From positions 1 through 6,080 of the forward strand of contig DAOVGD010000202.1 of assembly GCA_030672555.1 (NCBI GenBank): DNA of 6,080 bases, written 5' to 3'. The position numbers and the translations under genes were made by a program. Below the pieces are notes generated by a model. The model was not told the origin of the DNA. It did no database searches and worked only from the letters and a program-made list of their open reading frames with translations. This document shows positions 1 to 5,324 of the stretch, in pieces. Within the stretch, counting starts at the first letter, position 1, and each line of letters begins with the position of its first letter. The DNA is from Desulfobacterales bacterium. Its GTDB lineage: Bacteria; Desulfobacterota; Desulfobacteria; Desulfobacterales; C00003106.

Positions 1-1
1 G

Positions 2-157
2 GTAGAATCTCCGGTGTCGGTAAAGACACGAGGAGGTGAACTCCTCACCGTGCACTTTTCTAAAGTTGGCTTTGATTTTGTTGATGTATTCCTGGAAGGG
101 GACGCGCGTGTGATTTATCAGGGCCGGCTATGGGATGAGGCAATTTATAGGGATTGA
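2..157 (+). CDS. dapF: Diaminopimelate epimerase DapF, C-terminal end only (5' truncated by window)
   Basis: The visible 51 residues read VESPVSVKTRGGELLTVHFS and then a short tail, ending at TGA 155-157. The pattern V-x-x-x-GGEL-x-V followed by V-F-L-E-G-D-A-R-V-I-Y-x-G matches the last part of the second DapF domain (in E. coli V-LPGG-L ... TGPA-x-x-VYDG). DapF interconverts LL- and meso-diaminopimelate in the cytoplasm, the step after DapL in lysine and peptidoglycan synthesis. Both catalytic cysteines lie upstream of the window, so activity cannot be judged. The tail after the YQG motif (RLWDEAIYRD) is somewhat longer than in E. coli, and the stop codon lies inside the first unit of the heptamer array that fills the gap to dapA. 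The family call rests on a short stretch, but the dapA and dapL neighbours support it strongly. Confidence 0.82.
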   Translation, partial: VESPVSVKTRGGELLTVHFSKVGFDFVDVFLEGDARVIYQGRLWDEAIYRD

Positions 158-254
158 AGATTGTCGATTGAAGATTGAAGATTGTCGATTGAAGATTGAA
201 GATTGAAGGAAGACACGATCAATAGTCAATCTTCAATAATCAATAATCAATTGA
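152..254. repeat. Period-7 repeat array with complementary halves, dapF-dapA spacer
   Basis: Left half: eight contiguous heptamers at 152-207, GATTGAA six times and GATTGTC twice (units 2 and 5). A 12-base linker follows at 208-219. Right half: five heptamers of form CAATNNN at 220-254 (CAATAGT, CAATCTT, CAATAAT, CAATAAT, CAATTGA). The right units are the reverse complement of the left type, so the transcript could fold into a long, slippable AU-rich hairpin. Bases 226-237 pair perfectly with 195-206. The array starts in the dapF stop region (TGA 155-157 is in unit 1) and ends two bases before the dapA ribosome binding site, so it makes up essentially the entire spacer. Its function is unknown. 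Confidence 0.9.
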
Positions 255-256
255 AT

Positions 257-263
257 AAGGAGG
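257..263 (+). promoter_or_regulatory. Ribosome binding site that fixes the dapA start
   Basis: AAGGAGG lies 8 bases before ATG 272. This supports translation from 272 rather than the in-frame ATG at 203, which lies inside the heptamer array. Confidence 0.88.
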
Positions 264-271
264 ATATTACT

Positions 272-1147
272 ATGATTAAAGGTGCTATTGTTGCAATTGT
301 TACACCTTTTAAGGACGGCAATATTGATGAAGAAGGCCTACGTAACCTGATCGAGTTTCAAATAGAAAACGGCACGGATGCAATTGTTCCCTGTGGCACT
401 ACAGGAGAGTCAGCCACCCTTTCCCATAAGGAACATAAAAGGGTAGTCGAGATTACCATAGATGCGGTCAAAGGGAGGGTGCCGGTTCTTGCTGGTACCG
501 GGTCCAACAGCACGGCTGAAACCATTGAGTTGACCCACCATGCCAAGTCGGCAGGTGCGGATGCTGCGTTGGTCATTACACCCTATTACAATAAACCAAC
601 CCAGGAAGGACTCTATCAACATTTTAAGGCAGTGTCAGACGCCTGTTCCTTTCCGATGATTCTGTATAATGTACCGGGAAGAACCGCCCTTAATATGCTC
701 CCTCCCACAGTGGCCCGTTTGGCGGAACTCGACGATGTGATTGCTATCAAAGAGGCAACAGGATCGATGCAGCAAGCGGCTGATATCATATCCCTATGCG
801 GCGACAAGATTACTGTGTTGTCGGGTGATGATTTTACAGCGTTTCCACTTCTTGCAATCGGCGGGAAAGGGGTTATATCTGTAGTCTCTAATGTAGCGCC
901 ACGGGATATGGCTGGAATGATAGACGCGTTTGAGGCAGGCGACCTGGAAAAGGCAAGAGCACTGCATTATAAATTGTGGCCTCTGAACAATGCCATGTTT
1001 TATGAAACAAACCCGGCTCCGGCAAAGACCTCACTCGCCTTAATGGGAAAGATATCATCGGGAGAATTACGGCTGCCTCTGTCACCCATGTCCGAAGCGA
1101 ACTTGGAAAAATTGAAAAAGACGTTGACCGAGTATGGGCTCTTATAG
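272..1147 (+). CDS. dapA: 4-hydroxy-tetrahydrodipicolinate synthase DapA
   Basis: This 291-residue protein is full length for the family (E. coli 292). It condenses pyruvate with aspartate semialdehyde, the first committed step of DAP/lysine synthesis, as a cytoplasmic TIM barrel. Visible residues: GTTGES at 42-47 (T43, T44 substrate contacts), YYNKP at 105-109 (Y106 of the catalytic triad), YNVPGRT at 132-138 (Y132 and R137), and Schiff-base K160 in AIKEATG. Positions matching the E. coli lysine-inhibition site are all kept (S47, A48, H52, H55, N79, E83, Y105), so lysine feedback is predicted. The start at 272 gives the typical N-terminus MIKGAIVAIVTPF; an upstream in-frame ATG at 203 would translate the repeat array. 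It lies between dapF and dapL, and its TAG is followed at once by a second heptamer array. Confidence 0.97.
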   Translation: MIKGAIVAIVTPFKDGNIDEEGLRNLIEFQIENGTDAIVPCGTTGESATLSHKEHKRVVEITIDAVKGRVPVLAGTGSNSTAETIELTHHAKSAGADAALVITPYYNKPTQEGLYQHFKAVSDACSFPMILYNVPGRTALNMLPPTVARLAELDDVIAIKEATGSMQQAADIISLCGDKITVLSGDDFTAFPLLAIGGKGVISVVSNVAPRDMAGMIDAFEAGDLEKARALHYKLWPLNNAMFYETNPAPAKTSLALMGKISSGELRLPLSPMSEANLEKLKKTLTEYGLL

Positions 1148-1227
1148 CAATTTTGGAATTCGGATTTTGGAATGCGGAACAGAAAGATCCATAATCCGCA
1201 ATCGGCAATCCGAAATCCAAAATCAAC
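1148..1227. repeat. Second period-7 array with complementary halves, dapA-dapL spacer
   Basis: Left half: CAATTTT (1148-1154), then GGAATTC, GGATTTT, GGAATGC and GGAACAG in strict 7-base register at 1155-1182. Right half: AATCCGC, AATCGGC, AATCCGA, AATCCAA and AATCAAC at 1193-1227. Bases 1151-1178 pair with 1195-1222 at 23 of 28 positions, giving a hairpin with a 16-base loop. The array begins on the base after the dapA stop codon and ends three bases before the dapL ribosome binding site. It has the same design as the dapF-dapA array but a different heptamer, so convergent expansion or a common generating process is more likely than simple copying. Confidence 0.88.
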
Positions 1228-1230
1228 TTG

Positions 1231-1235
1231 AGAGG
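1231..1235 (+). promoter_or_regulatory. Ribosome binding site that fixes the dapL start
   Basis: AGAGG lies 4 bases before ATG 1240. It favours 1240 over the in-frame TTG at 1228, which would abut the repeat array and has no upstream purine-rich site. Confidence 0.65.
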
Positions 1236-1239
1236 TATC

Positions 1240-2406
1240 ATGCAGATCGAAAAATCAGAAAGAGTGAAAAAACTCCCCCCGTATCTTTTTAAAGAGATTG
1301 ATCGGACAAAAGAAGAGGTGCGTGCGCGTGGCGTAGATATTATAGATTTAGGGGTGGGGGACCCGGATATTCCTACACCGGAACACATTATCAATGCATT
1401 AAAGCGGGCGGCTGAAGACCCGGCCAATCATCAATATCCATCTTATACAGGGATGGCCGATTTTAATGAGGCAGTGGCAAGCTGGTACAAAAGACGCTTT
1501 GGAGTGATACTTGATCCAGGCCGGGAGGTGGTCACCCTGATAGGATCGAAGGAGGGGATTGCCCATTTGCCCCTTGCGTTTATCAACCCGGGTGATATCG
1601 CGCTGGTCCCGAGTCCGGCTTATCCTGTTTACAATATAGGGACTCAATTTGCCGGCGGAACCAGCTACTTTATGAACTTATTAAAAGAGAATGGCTTCCT
1701 GCCGGATCTCTCTTCTATACCTTCTGAGGTGGCCCAAAAAGCAAAGTTGATGTTTTTGAACTATCCAAATAACCCCACATCAGCAGTGGCCAGTAGAGAT
1801 TTCTTTGAATCAGTTGTCGAATTTGCGGAAAAATATAATATTATTGTCTGCCATGATGCAGCATATTCCGAGATGGCCTTTGATGGTTATAATCCTTTAA
1901 GTTTTTTAGAAATTGATGGTGCCAAATCAGTCGGGATGGAGTTTCACTCTCTTTCCAAGACCTATAATATGACGGGGTGGCGTATAGGGTTTGCCGTAGG
2001 GCATCCGGAAGTAATAGGGGGGCTGGGACAGATAAAGAGTAATATCGATTCCGGTGCGTTTCAGGCCGTGCAGATTGCAGGAATTGAGGCGCTGGAAGGT
2101 GACCAGTCCTGCGTTGAGGAGATGTGCCGAATATATGCAGAGCGAAGGGATATTCTCTTAAAAGGACTAAAAAAAATAGGCCTTGCAGTGGAACCTCCCC
2201 GTGCCACCTTCTATTTATGGATAGAGGTGCCTAAAGGCTACACTTCTGCCGAATTTACGGCTCATTTATTGACCAAAGCAGGGATAGTAACGACGCCTGG
2301 AAATGGCTTTGGAAGTGCGGGAGAAGGTTATATACGAATAGCACTTACCGTAGACAAGGAGAGAATCAAGGAAGCGGTGGAGCGGATAGAGGCAGTTGGG
2401 TACTAA
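1240..2406 (+). CDS. dapL: LL-diaminopimelate aminotransferase (DapL-type, class I/II PLP aminotransferase)
   Basis: A 388-residue fold-type I PLP aminotransferase. Visible features: the N-terminal RVKKLPPYLFKEI segment typical of DapL relatives, GVGDPDIPTP (38-47), Y-P-S-Y-x-G (66-71), SKEG (103-106), NYPNNPT (174-180, with N178 expected at PLP), D206 and Y209 in CHDAAYS for the PLP ring, Schiff-base K240 in SLSKTYNMTGWR, and R366 in GYIRIALT for the substrate carboxylate. DapL converts tetrahydrodipicolinate directly to LL-DAP using glutamate, bypassing the succinylase or acetylase steps. Related aminotransferases (aspartate, alanine, N-succinyl-DAP) share these motifs, so the specific call leans on its place beside dapF and dapA. 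No dapB lies between dapA and dapL. It overlaps folK by 11 bp. ATG 1240 was chosen over TTG 1228 because of the ribosome binding site. Confidence 0.88.
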   Translation: MQIEKSERVKKLPPYLFKEIDRTKEEVRARGVDIIDLGVGDPDIPTPEHIINALKRAAEDPANHQYPSYTGMADFNEAVASWYKRRFGVILDPGREVVTLIGSKEGIAHLPLAFINPGDIALVPSPAYPVYNIGTQFAGGTSYFMNLLKENGFLPDLSSIPSEVAQKAKLMFLNYPNNPTSAVASRDFFESVVEFAEKYNIIVCHDAAYSEMAFDGYNPLSFLEIDGAKSVGMEFHSLSKTYNMTGWRIGFAVGHPEVIGGLGQIKSNIDSGAFQAVQIAGIEALEGDQSCVEEMCRIYAERRDILLKGLKKIGLAVEPPRATFYLWIEVPKGYTSAEFTAHLLTKAGIVTTPGNGFGSAGEGYIRIALTVDKERIKEAVERIEAVGY

Positions 2407-2902
2407 ATATACGGCATACATCGGAGTTGGTTCCAATCTGGGCGACCGCACGGGAAATTGTATAAGAGGAATCGAAGCAATAGATCGATCTAAAGGGTGT
2501 TGTGTTGAGAAACGTTCCCCTTTATATGAGACTGAACCTGTTGGTTATGAAGAACAGGGATGGTTTGTTAACAGGGTTGTTAAACTCCGTACCGATTTTG
2601 AACCGGAAATACTCTTAGATCGACTCAGATCTATTGAACGGGAACTGGGAAGAAAGCCAACAGCAATCCGTTTTGGCCCAAGAGTTTTGGACTTCGATAT
2701 ATTATTGTTTGAAGATATTATTATAAAGACAGAGAAATTAACCATTCCGCACCCAGAGTTGCACAAGAGGCGTTTTGTATTGAAGCCGCTTGCAGACATT
2801 GCTCCGGATATAGTGCATCCGGTCTTGAAAGAGAGGATTATTACACTCTTGGCAAATCTGAAGGACGATGGAAAGTCAGTAATCCCGTACTCATGCGATT
2901 AA
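2396..2902 (+). CDS. folK: 2-amino-4-hydroxy-6-hydroxymethyldihydropteridine pyrophosphokinase (HPPK)
   Basis: A 168-residue protein of normal HPPK length. It transfers pyrophosphate from ATP to 6-hydroxymethyl-dihydropterin in the cytoplasmic folate pathway. Motifs in order: YIGVGSNLGDR (8-18), S-P-L-Y-E-T-E-P-V-G (41-50), W-F-V-N-R-V (56-61), the L-x-x-I-E-x-x-LGR helix (77-86), the signature RFGPRVLDFDILLF (92-105) with magnesium-binding D99 and D101, and IPHPELHKRRFVLKPL (117-132). The only good start is TTG 2396 inside the end of dapL, with AGAGG three bases before it. This gives an 11-bp overlap and suggests translational coupling to dapL. folB and folP are not in the window. The pairing with lysine genes has no obvious metabolic logic. 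Confidence 0.95.
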   Translation: MGTKYTAYIGVGSNLGDRTGNCIRGIEAIDRSKGCCVEKRSPLYETEPVGYEEQGWFVNRVVKLRTDFEPEILLDRLRSIERELGRKPTAIRFGPRVLDFDILLFEDIIIKTEKLTIPHPELHKRRFVLKPLADIAPDIVHPVLKERIITLLANLKDDGKSVIPYSCD

Positions 2903-3150
2903 TTATTTTAATAATACTTGCTTACGTAGGATACCGCCTTATTAAAAGGTTTTTTGCCCAACCTTCGATTCCCAAATGGAGAGGTGCGGGAGATCAGACC
3001 GGGATTGATGATATAATGGTCAAGGATCCGTTTTGCCAAGTCTATTTCCCTCAGCGCGAAGGGGTTAGAGCGGTTATCAACGGTGTGGAGTATCATTTTT
3101 GTAGTAAGGAGTGCCGGGACAAGTTTATAGAGCAGCAGAAAAAAAGATAG
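2893..3150 (+). CDS. Small membrane-anchored YHS/TRASH-type putative metal-binding protein
   Basis: An 85-residue protein. Residues 2-16 (RLIILIILAYVGYRL) form one membrane segment followed by basic KRF, predicting an anchored protein. A linker leads to residues 41-78, which fit a YHS domain: M-V-K-D-P-F-C (C48), a V-x-x-x-V-N-G-V-E-Y-H-F-C (C70) strand pair, then S-K-E-C (C74) and F78. In this family the three cysteines plausibly bind a metal; ligand identity and role are unknown here. ATG 2893 overlaps the folK end by 10 bp with no clear ribosome binding site, so translation is probably coupled to folK. The TAG lies where homology to the dispersed repeat at 3147-3184 begins. The family call is good; I assign no cellular function. 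Confidence 0.82.
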   Translation: MRLIILIILAYVGYRLIKRFFAQPSIPKWRGAGDQTGIDDIMVKDPFCQVYFPQREGVRAVINGVEYHFCSKECRDKFIEQQKKR

Positions 3151-3184
3151 GTTCATCAGGGACTTTTTACGAGATCATCAAAAA
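3147..3184 (+). repeat. Dispersed repeat, copy A
   Basis: About 34 of 38 bases match the reverse complement of 5665-5702, including an uninterrupted 20-base identity (3153-3172 against 5677-5696). The core contains CAGGGACTTTTTACGA. The match begins within the stop codon of the YHS gene and fills the first half of the spacer to the transaldolase gene. Two copies in about 6 kb suggest a genome-wide family. From memory similar motifs occur in deltaproteobacterial genomes, but I could not search. Confidence 0.85.
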
Positions 3185-3230
3185 CTAATGCAAAGCAAAA
3201 AGACTGACGATAATTAGTAGGAGGATTTTA

Positions 3231-3875
3231 ATGAAATTTTTCATTGATACGGCCAACATTGAGGAGATTAAGGAAGCAAACAGTTTAGGGCTTATTGACG
3301 GTGTTACTACCAATCCTTCTCTTGTAGCAAAAGAAGGACGTGATTTTGAAGAGTTAGTGAAAGAGATTTGTCAGATTGTTGATGGGCCGGTCAGTGCTGA
3401 AGCGGTGAGTCTGGATGCCGAAGGGATGGTAAATGAAGGTCGTAAACTTTCGAAGATTCATGAGAACATTGTCGTAAAGATCCCCATGATAACCGAAGGC
3501 ATCAAGGCCGTTCGGGTACTGAGCCAGGAAGGGATCAAGATAAACGTGACACTTGTTTTCTCTCCTCTTCAGGCATTAATGGCTGCAAAAGCAGGGGCCA
3601 CGTATGCAAGTCCTTTTGTGGGGCGCATAGACGATGTCGCTCACGATGGGATGGAGCTGGTGGATCAGATGATCCAGATCTATCAGAATTATGGATTTGA
3701 GACCGAAATCATTGTAGCAAGCATCCGAAACCCGATTCATGTTCTTGAGGCCGCACTAATGGGCGCGGATATTGCAACAATTCCATTTAAGGTGATAAGC
3801 CAGATAGCCAAACATCCGTTGACCGATGTGGGATTGGAGAAATTTCTGGATGATTGGAAGAAGAGAAAGACTTAA
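3231..3875 (+). CDS. tal: Transaldolase, small TalC/Fsa-type
   Basis: A 214-residue TIM-barrel protein of the short transaldolase / fructose-6-phosphate aldolase family, cytoplasmic. Visible features: FIDTANIEEI with catalytic D6, GVTTNPSL (24-31), Schiff-base K83 in VVKIPM, N105-V-T, SPFVGRIDD (127-135), and the C-terminal HPLTD and KFLDDW. At the two positions separating the activities, it has E57 (E. coli FsaA Q59) and F129 (FsaA Y131), the residues found in true transaldolases. It therefore likely transfers dihydroxyacetone units between sedoheptulose-7-phosphate and glyceraldehyde-3-phosphate rather than cleaving fructose-6-phosphate. A strong AGGAGG (3219-3224) lies 6 bases before ATG. 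The 80-bp spacer upstream is the only sizeable gap between folK and the transglycosylase and could hold a promoter, but none is clear. Confidence 0.95.
   Translation: MKFFIDTANIEEIKEANSLGLIDGVTTNPSLVAKEGRDFEELVKEICQIVDGPVSAEAVSLDAEGMVNEGRKLSKIHENIVVKIPMITEGIKAVRVLSQEGIKINVTLVFSPLQALMAAKAGATYASPFVGRIDDVAHDGMELVDQMIQIYQNYGFETEIIVASIRNPIHVLEAALMGADIATIPFKVISQIAKHPLTDVGLEKFLDDWKKRKT
3836..3840 (+). promoter_or_regulatory. Ribosome binding site that fixes the transglycosylase start
   Basis: GGAGA lies 9 bases before ATG 3850, inside the end of the transaldolase gene. The in-frame ATG at 3826 has no such site. Confidence 0.6.
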
Positions 3876-4458
3876 GAATATACTTTTTGCAATTTTCTTA
3901 TTTACATGCCTTGCGGTGGTATCGGCTGTACACGCAGGGCCAGATATTTATAAGTATGTTGACAGTCAAGGGGTGCTTCATTTTACCAATGTTCCAGTGG
4001 CTTGTGACTATCGCATCTATGTCTGGAAAGAGGCATTCCCTGCATGGTCAACAGATCAATTCGATGAGCTTATTCAGACGGCCGCAATGGAACATGATGT
4101 GCCGTTTCCGTTACTCAAGGCCTTGATGAAAGTAGAGTCTAATTTTGACCCATACGCAATCTCAAGAGCAGGTGCACAAGGCCTCATGCAAATCATGCCC
4201 GCAACCGCCTGTGAGTTGGGCATCTCAAAGCCTTTTGATGCCAGAGAGAGCATAAACGGAGGTGCGCGGTACTTGCGAAAACTTTTGACTATGTTTGATA
4301 ATAAGGTTCCGTTGGCCTTGGCCGCTTATAATGCAGGGCCGGGAACTGTTTCTCGGTTTAATCGTATCCCGCCTATACGCGAAACACAGGAATTCGTACG
4401 GAGGGTTATGAATTATTACCAGGCGTTTAAGAAAGATCGGTACATGTTCGGCCACTAA
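3850..4458 (+). CDS. Secreted lytic transglycosylase (DUF4124 plus SLT domain)
   Basis: A 202-residue protein. Residues 1-29 form a signal peptide (basic MIGRRERLKN, hydrophobic ILFAIFLFTCLAVVSAV, likely cleavage after VHA29), predicting a periplasmic protein. Residues 32-50 (DIYKYVDSQGVLHFTNVPV) match the short DUF4124 motif. Residues about 72-195 form a family 1 SLT domain: KVESNFDP with catalytic E96, GAQGLMQIMPATA (108-120), G-x-R-Y-L, AAYNAGPG (158-165) and ETQEFVRRVMNYY. Such enzymes cleave the MurNAc-GlcNAc bond with 1,6-anhydro product formation. It overlaps the transaldolase gene by 26 bp. Start 3850 was chosen for its ribosome binding site and because it places the signal peptide normally; 3826 would add WDWRNFW ahead of it. 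The TAA sits inside the following 8-bp-period repeat. Confidence 0.92.
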   Translation: MIGRRERLKNILFAIFLFTCLAVVSAVHAGPDIYKYVDSQGVLHFTNVPVACDYRIYVWKEAFPAWSTDQFDELIQTAAMEHDVPFPLLKALMKVESNFDPYAISRAGAQGLMQIMPATACELGISKPFDARESINGGARYLRKLLTMFDNKVPLALAAYNAGPGTVSRFNRIPPIRETQEFVRRVMNYYQAFKKDRYMFGH

Positions 4459-4553
4459 GGCACTAAGGCACAAAGTGAATGATAATTAGTCTAACGGACA
4501 AACCGAGAAATCAAAATATAAAAAATAATTTTTAATCTTGGTGTCTTTGTGGC
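4451..4553. repeat. Period-8 inverted repeat pair in the transglycosylase-pgsA spacer
   Basis: The left arm, in 8-base register, is GGCCACTA, AGGCACTA, AGGCACAA (4450-4473) followed by AGTG. The right arm at 4537-4553 is CTTGGTGTCTTTGTGGC. Bases 4451-4467 pair with 4537-4553 at 14 of 17 positions around an AT-rich middle of 69 bases. The transglycosylase stop codon TAA (4456-4458) is part of the first unit. There is no U-tract after the right arm, so it does not look like a Rho-independent terminator. The remaining spacer to pgsA (4554-4589) shows no clear promoter. Confidence 0.75.
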
Positions 4554-4589
4554 AAGGTACCTGAGCAGTCACCAATAAGCTATTTTAAT

Positions 4590-5147
4590 ATGATGAAAAA
4601 GAATGGGTTGTGGAATCTGCCGAACAATTTGACGCTGTATCGCATTGCGACGGTTCCGGTACTTATCGTTCTCATGCTATTTCCCAACAAAGTATGCAGC
4701 TTTGTTTCTGCGATTCTTTTTTCAATTGCCTCTATTACTGACTGTTTAGATGGTTTTTTCGCACGTCGCCGGCATTTGGTGTCGACACTTGGGAAGTTTC
4801 TGGACCCTTTGGCAGACAAACTACTCATCTCGGCGGCCCTTATCATGTTAATCCCCTTGGGACGGGTGCCGGCGTGGATGGTCTTTATTATTATCGGTCG
4901 GGAACTGGCTGTGACGGGTCTCCGCGGGATCTGTTCCGCCGAAGGAGTTGTTATCTCAGCGACAAGCCTTGGAAAATATAAGGTCGGATTTCAAATTGCT
5001 GCCATCATACCTTTGCTTTTTCACTACACCTATTTTAATATTAATTTTCATGTAGTGGGTATGTTTTTTCTCTGGATTGCGGTGGGGTTGACTGTCTGGT
5101 CTGGGATCGATTATTTTAAAAAGTTTTATACCATTATTGGGAAATAA
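4590..5147 (+). CDS. pgsA: CDP-diacylglycerol--glycerol-3-phosphate 3-phosphatidyltransferase
   Basis: A 185-residue integral inner-membrane enzyme of usual PgsA length. It makes phosphatidylglycerol phosphate from CDP-diacylglycerol and sn-glycerol-3-phosphate, the first step to phosphatidylglycerol and cardiolipin. The CDP-alcohol phosphotransferase signature D-x2-DG-x2-AR-x8-G-x3-D-x3-D is perfect: D51, D54, G55, A58, R59, G68, D72, D76. The N-terminal WNLPNNLTLYRI (8-19) and FIIIGRELAVTGLR (98-111) are typical of PgsA. About six hydrophobic segments are visible (roughly 19-32, 35-50, 77-91, 93-107, 121-140, 152-172). ATG 4590 and ATG 4593 are equally possible and no clear ribosome binding site precedes either. 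The tRNA genes that follow match the E. coli pgsA-glyW-cysT order. Confidence 0.95.
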   Translation: MMKKNGLWNLPNNLTLYRIATVPVLIVLMLFPNKVCSFVSAILFSIASITDCLDGFFARRRHLVSTLGKFLDPLADKLLISAALIMLIPLGRVPAWMVFIIIGRELAVTGLRGICSAEGVVISATSLGKYKVGFQIAAIIPLLFHYTYFNINFHVVGMFFLWIAVGLTVWSGIDYFKKFYTIIGK

Positions 5148-5164
5148 AACCCCCCATTTTTTTG

Positions 5165-5193
5165 TTGACAAATTTCTCTTATAGTAGTTAAAA
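5165..5193 (+). promoter_or_regulatory. Candidate promoter for tRNA-Gly
   Basis: A perfect -35 box TTGACA at 5165-5170 is followed after 17 bases by TTAAAA (5188-5193), which is only a partial -10 match (3 of 6). Transcription from it would begin about 10 bases before the tRNA at 5210. The better-looking TATAGT at 5180-5185 is only 9 bases from the -35 box, too close to pair with it. Confidence 0.45.
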
Positions 5194-5209
5194 AACAGGT
5201 TGCAGTTGA

Positions 5210-5284
<75 letters not shown>

Positions 5285-5324
5285 CACAATTAATATTACC
5301 CCTTCTCAACATTTTCACACGTTG

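Noticed and set aside
152..254. CRISPR-like array
   Set aside because: The units are 7 bases and contiguous with no unique spacers, and no cas genes are present.
203..271. Upstream in-frame ATG extending DapA by 23 residues
   Set aside because: The extension translates the repeat array; ATG 272 has an AAGGAGG site and gives the family's normal N-terminus.
888..1427. Minus-strand 179-codon ORF over the dapA-dapL junction
   Set aside because: It is antisense to two well-supported genes, passes through the repeat array, and has no recognisable domain.
3209..3218. GATAATTAGT shared with 4481-4490 as a possible operator
   Set aside because: Two 10-base AT-rich matches in intergenic DNA are within chance, and positions relative to the following genes differ (13 versus 100 bases upstream).
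3826..3849. Upstream ATG for the lytic transglycosylase
   Set aside because: No ribosome binding site precedes it, and it would put WDWRNFW before an otherwise standard signal peptide starting at 3850.
5137..5164. Rho-independent terminator after pgsA
   Set aside because: There is a C-run followed by a T-run, but only a GGG/CCC stem of about 3 bp can form, which is too weak to call.
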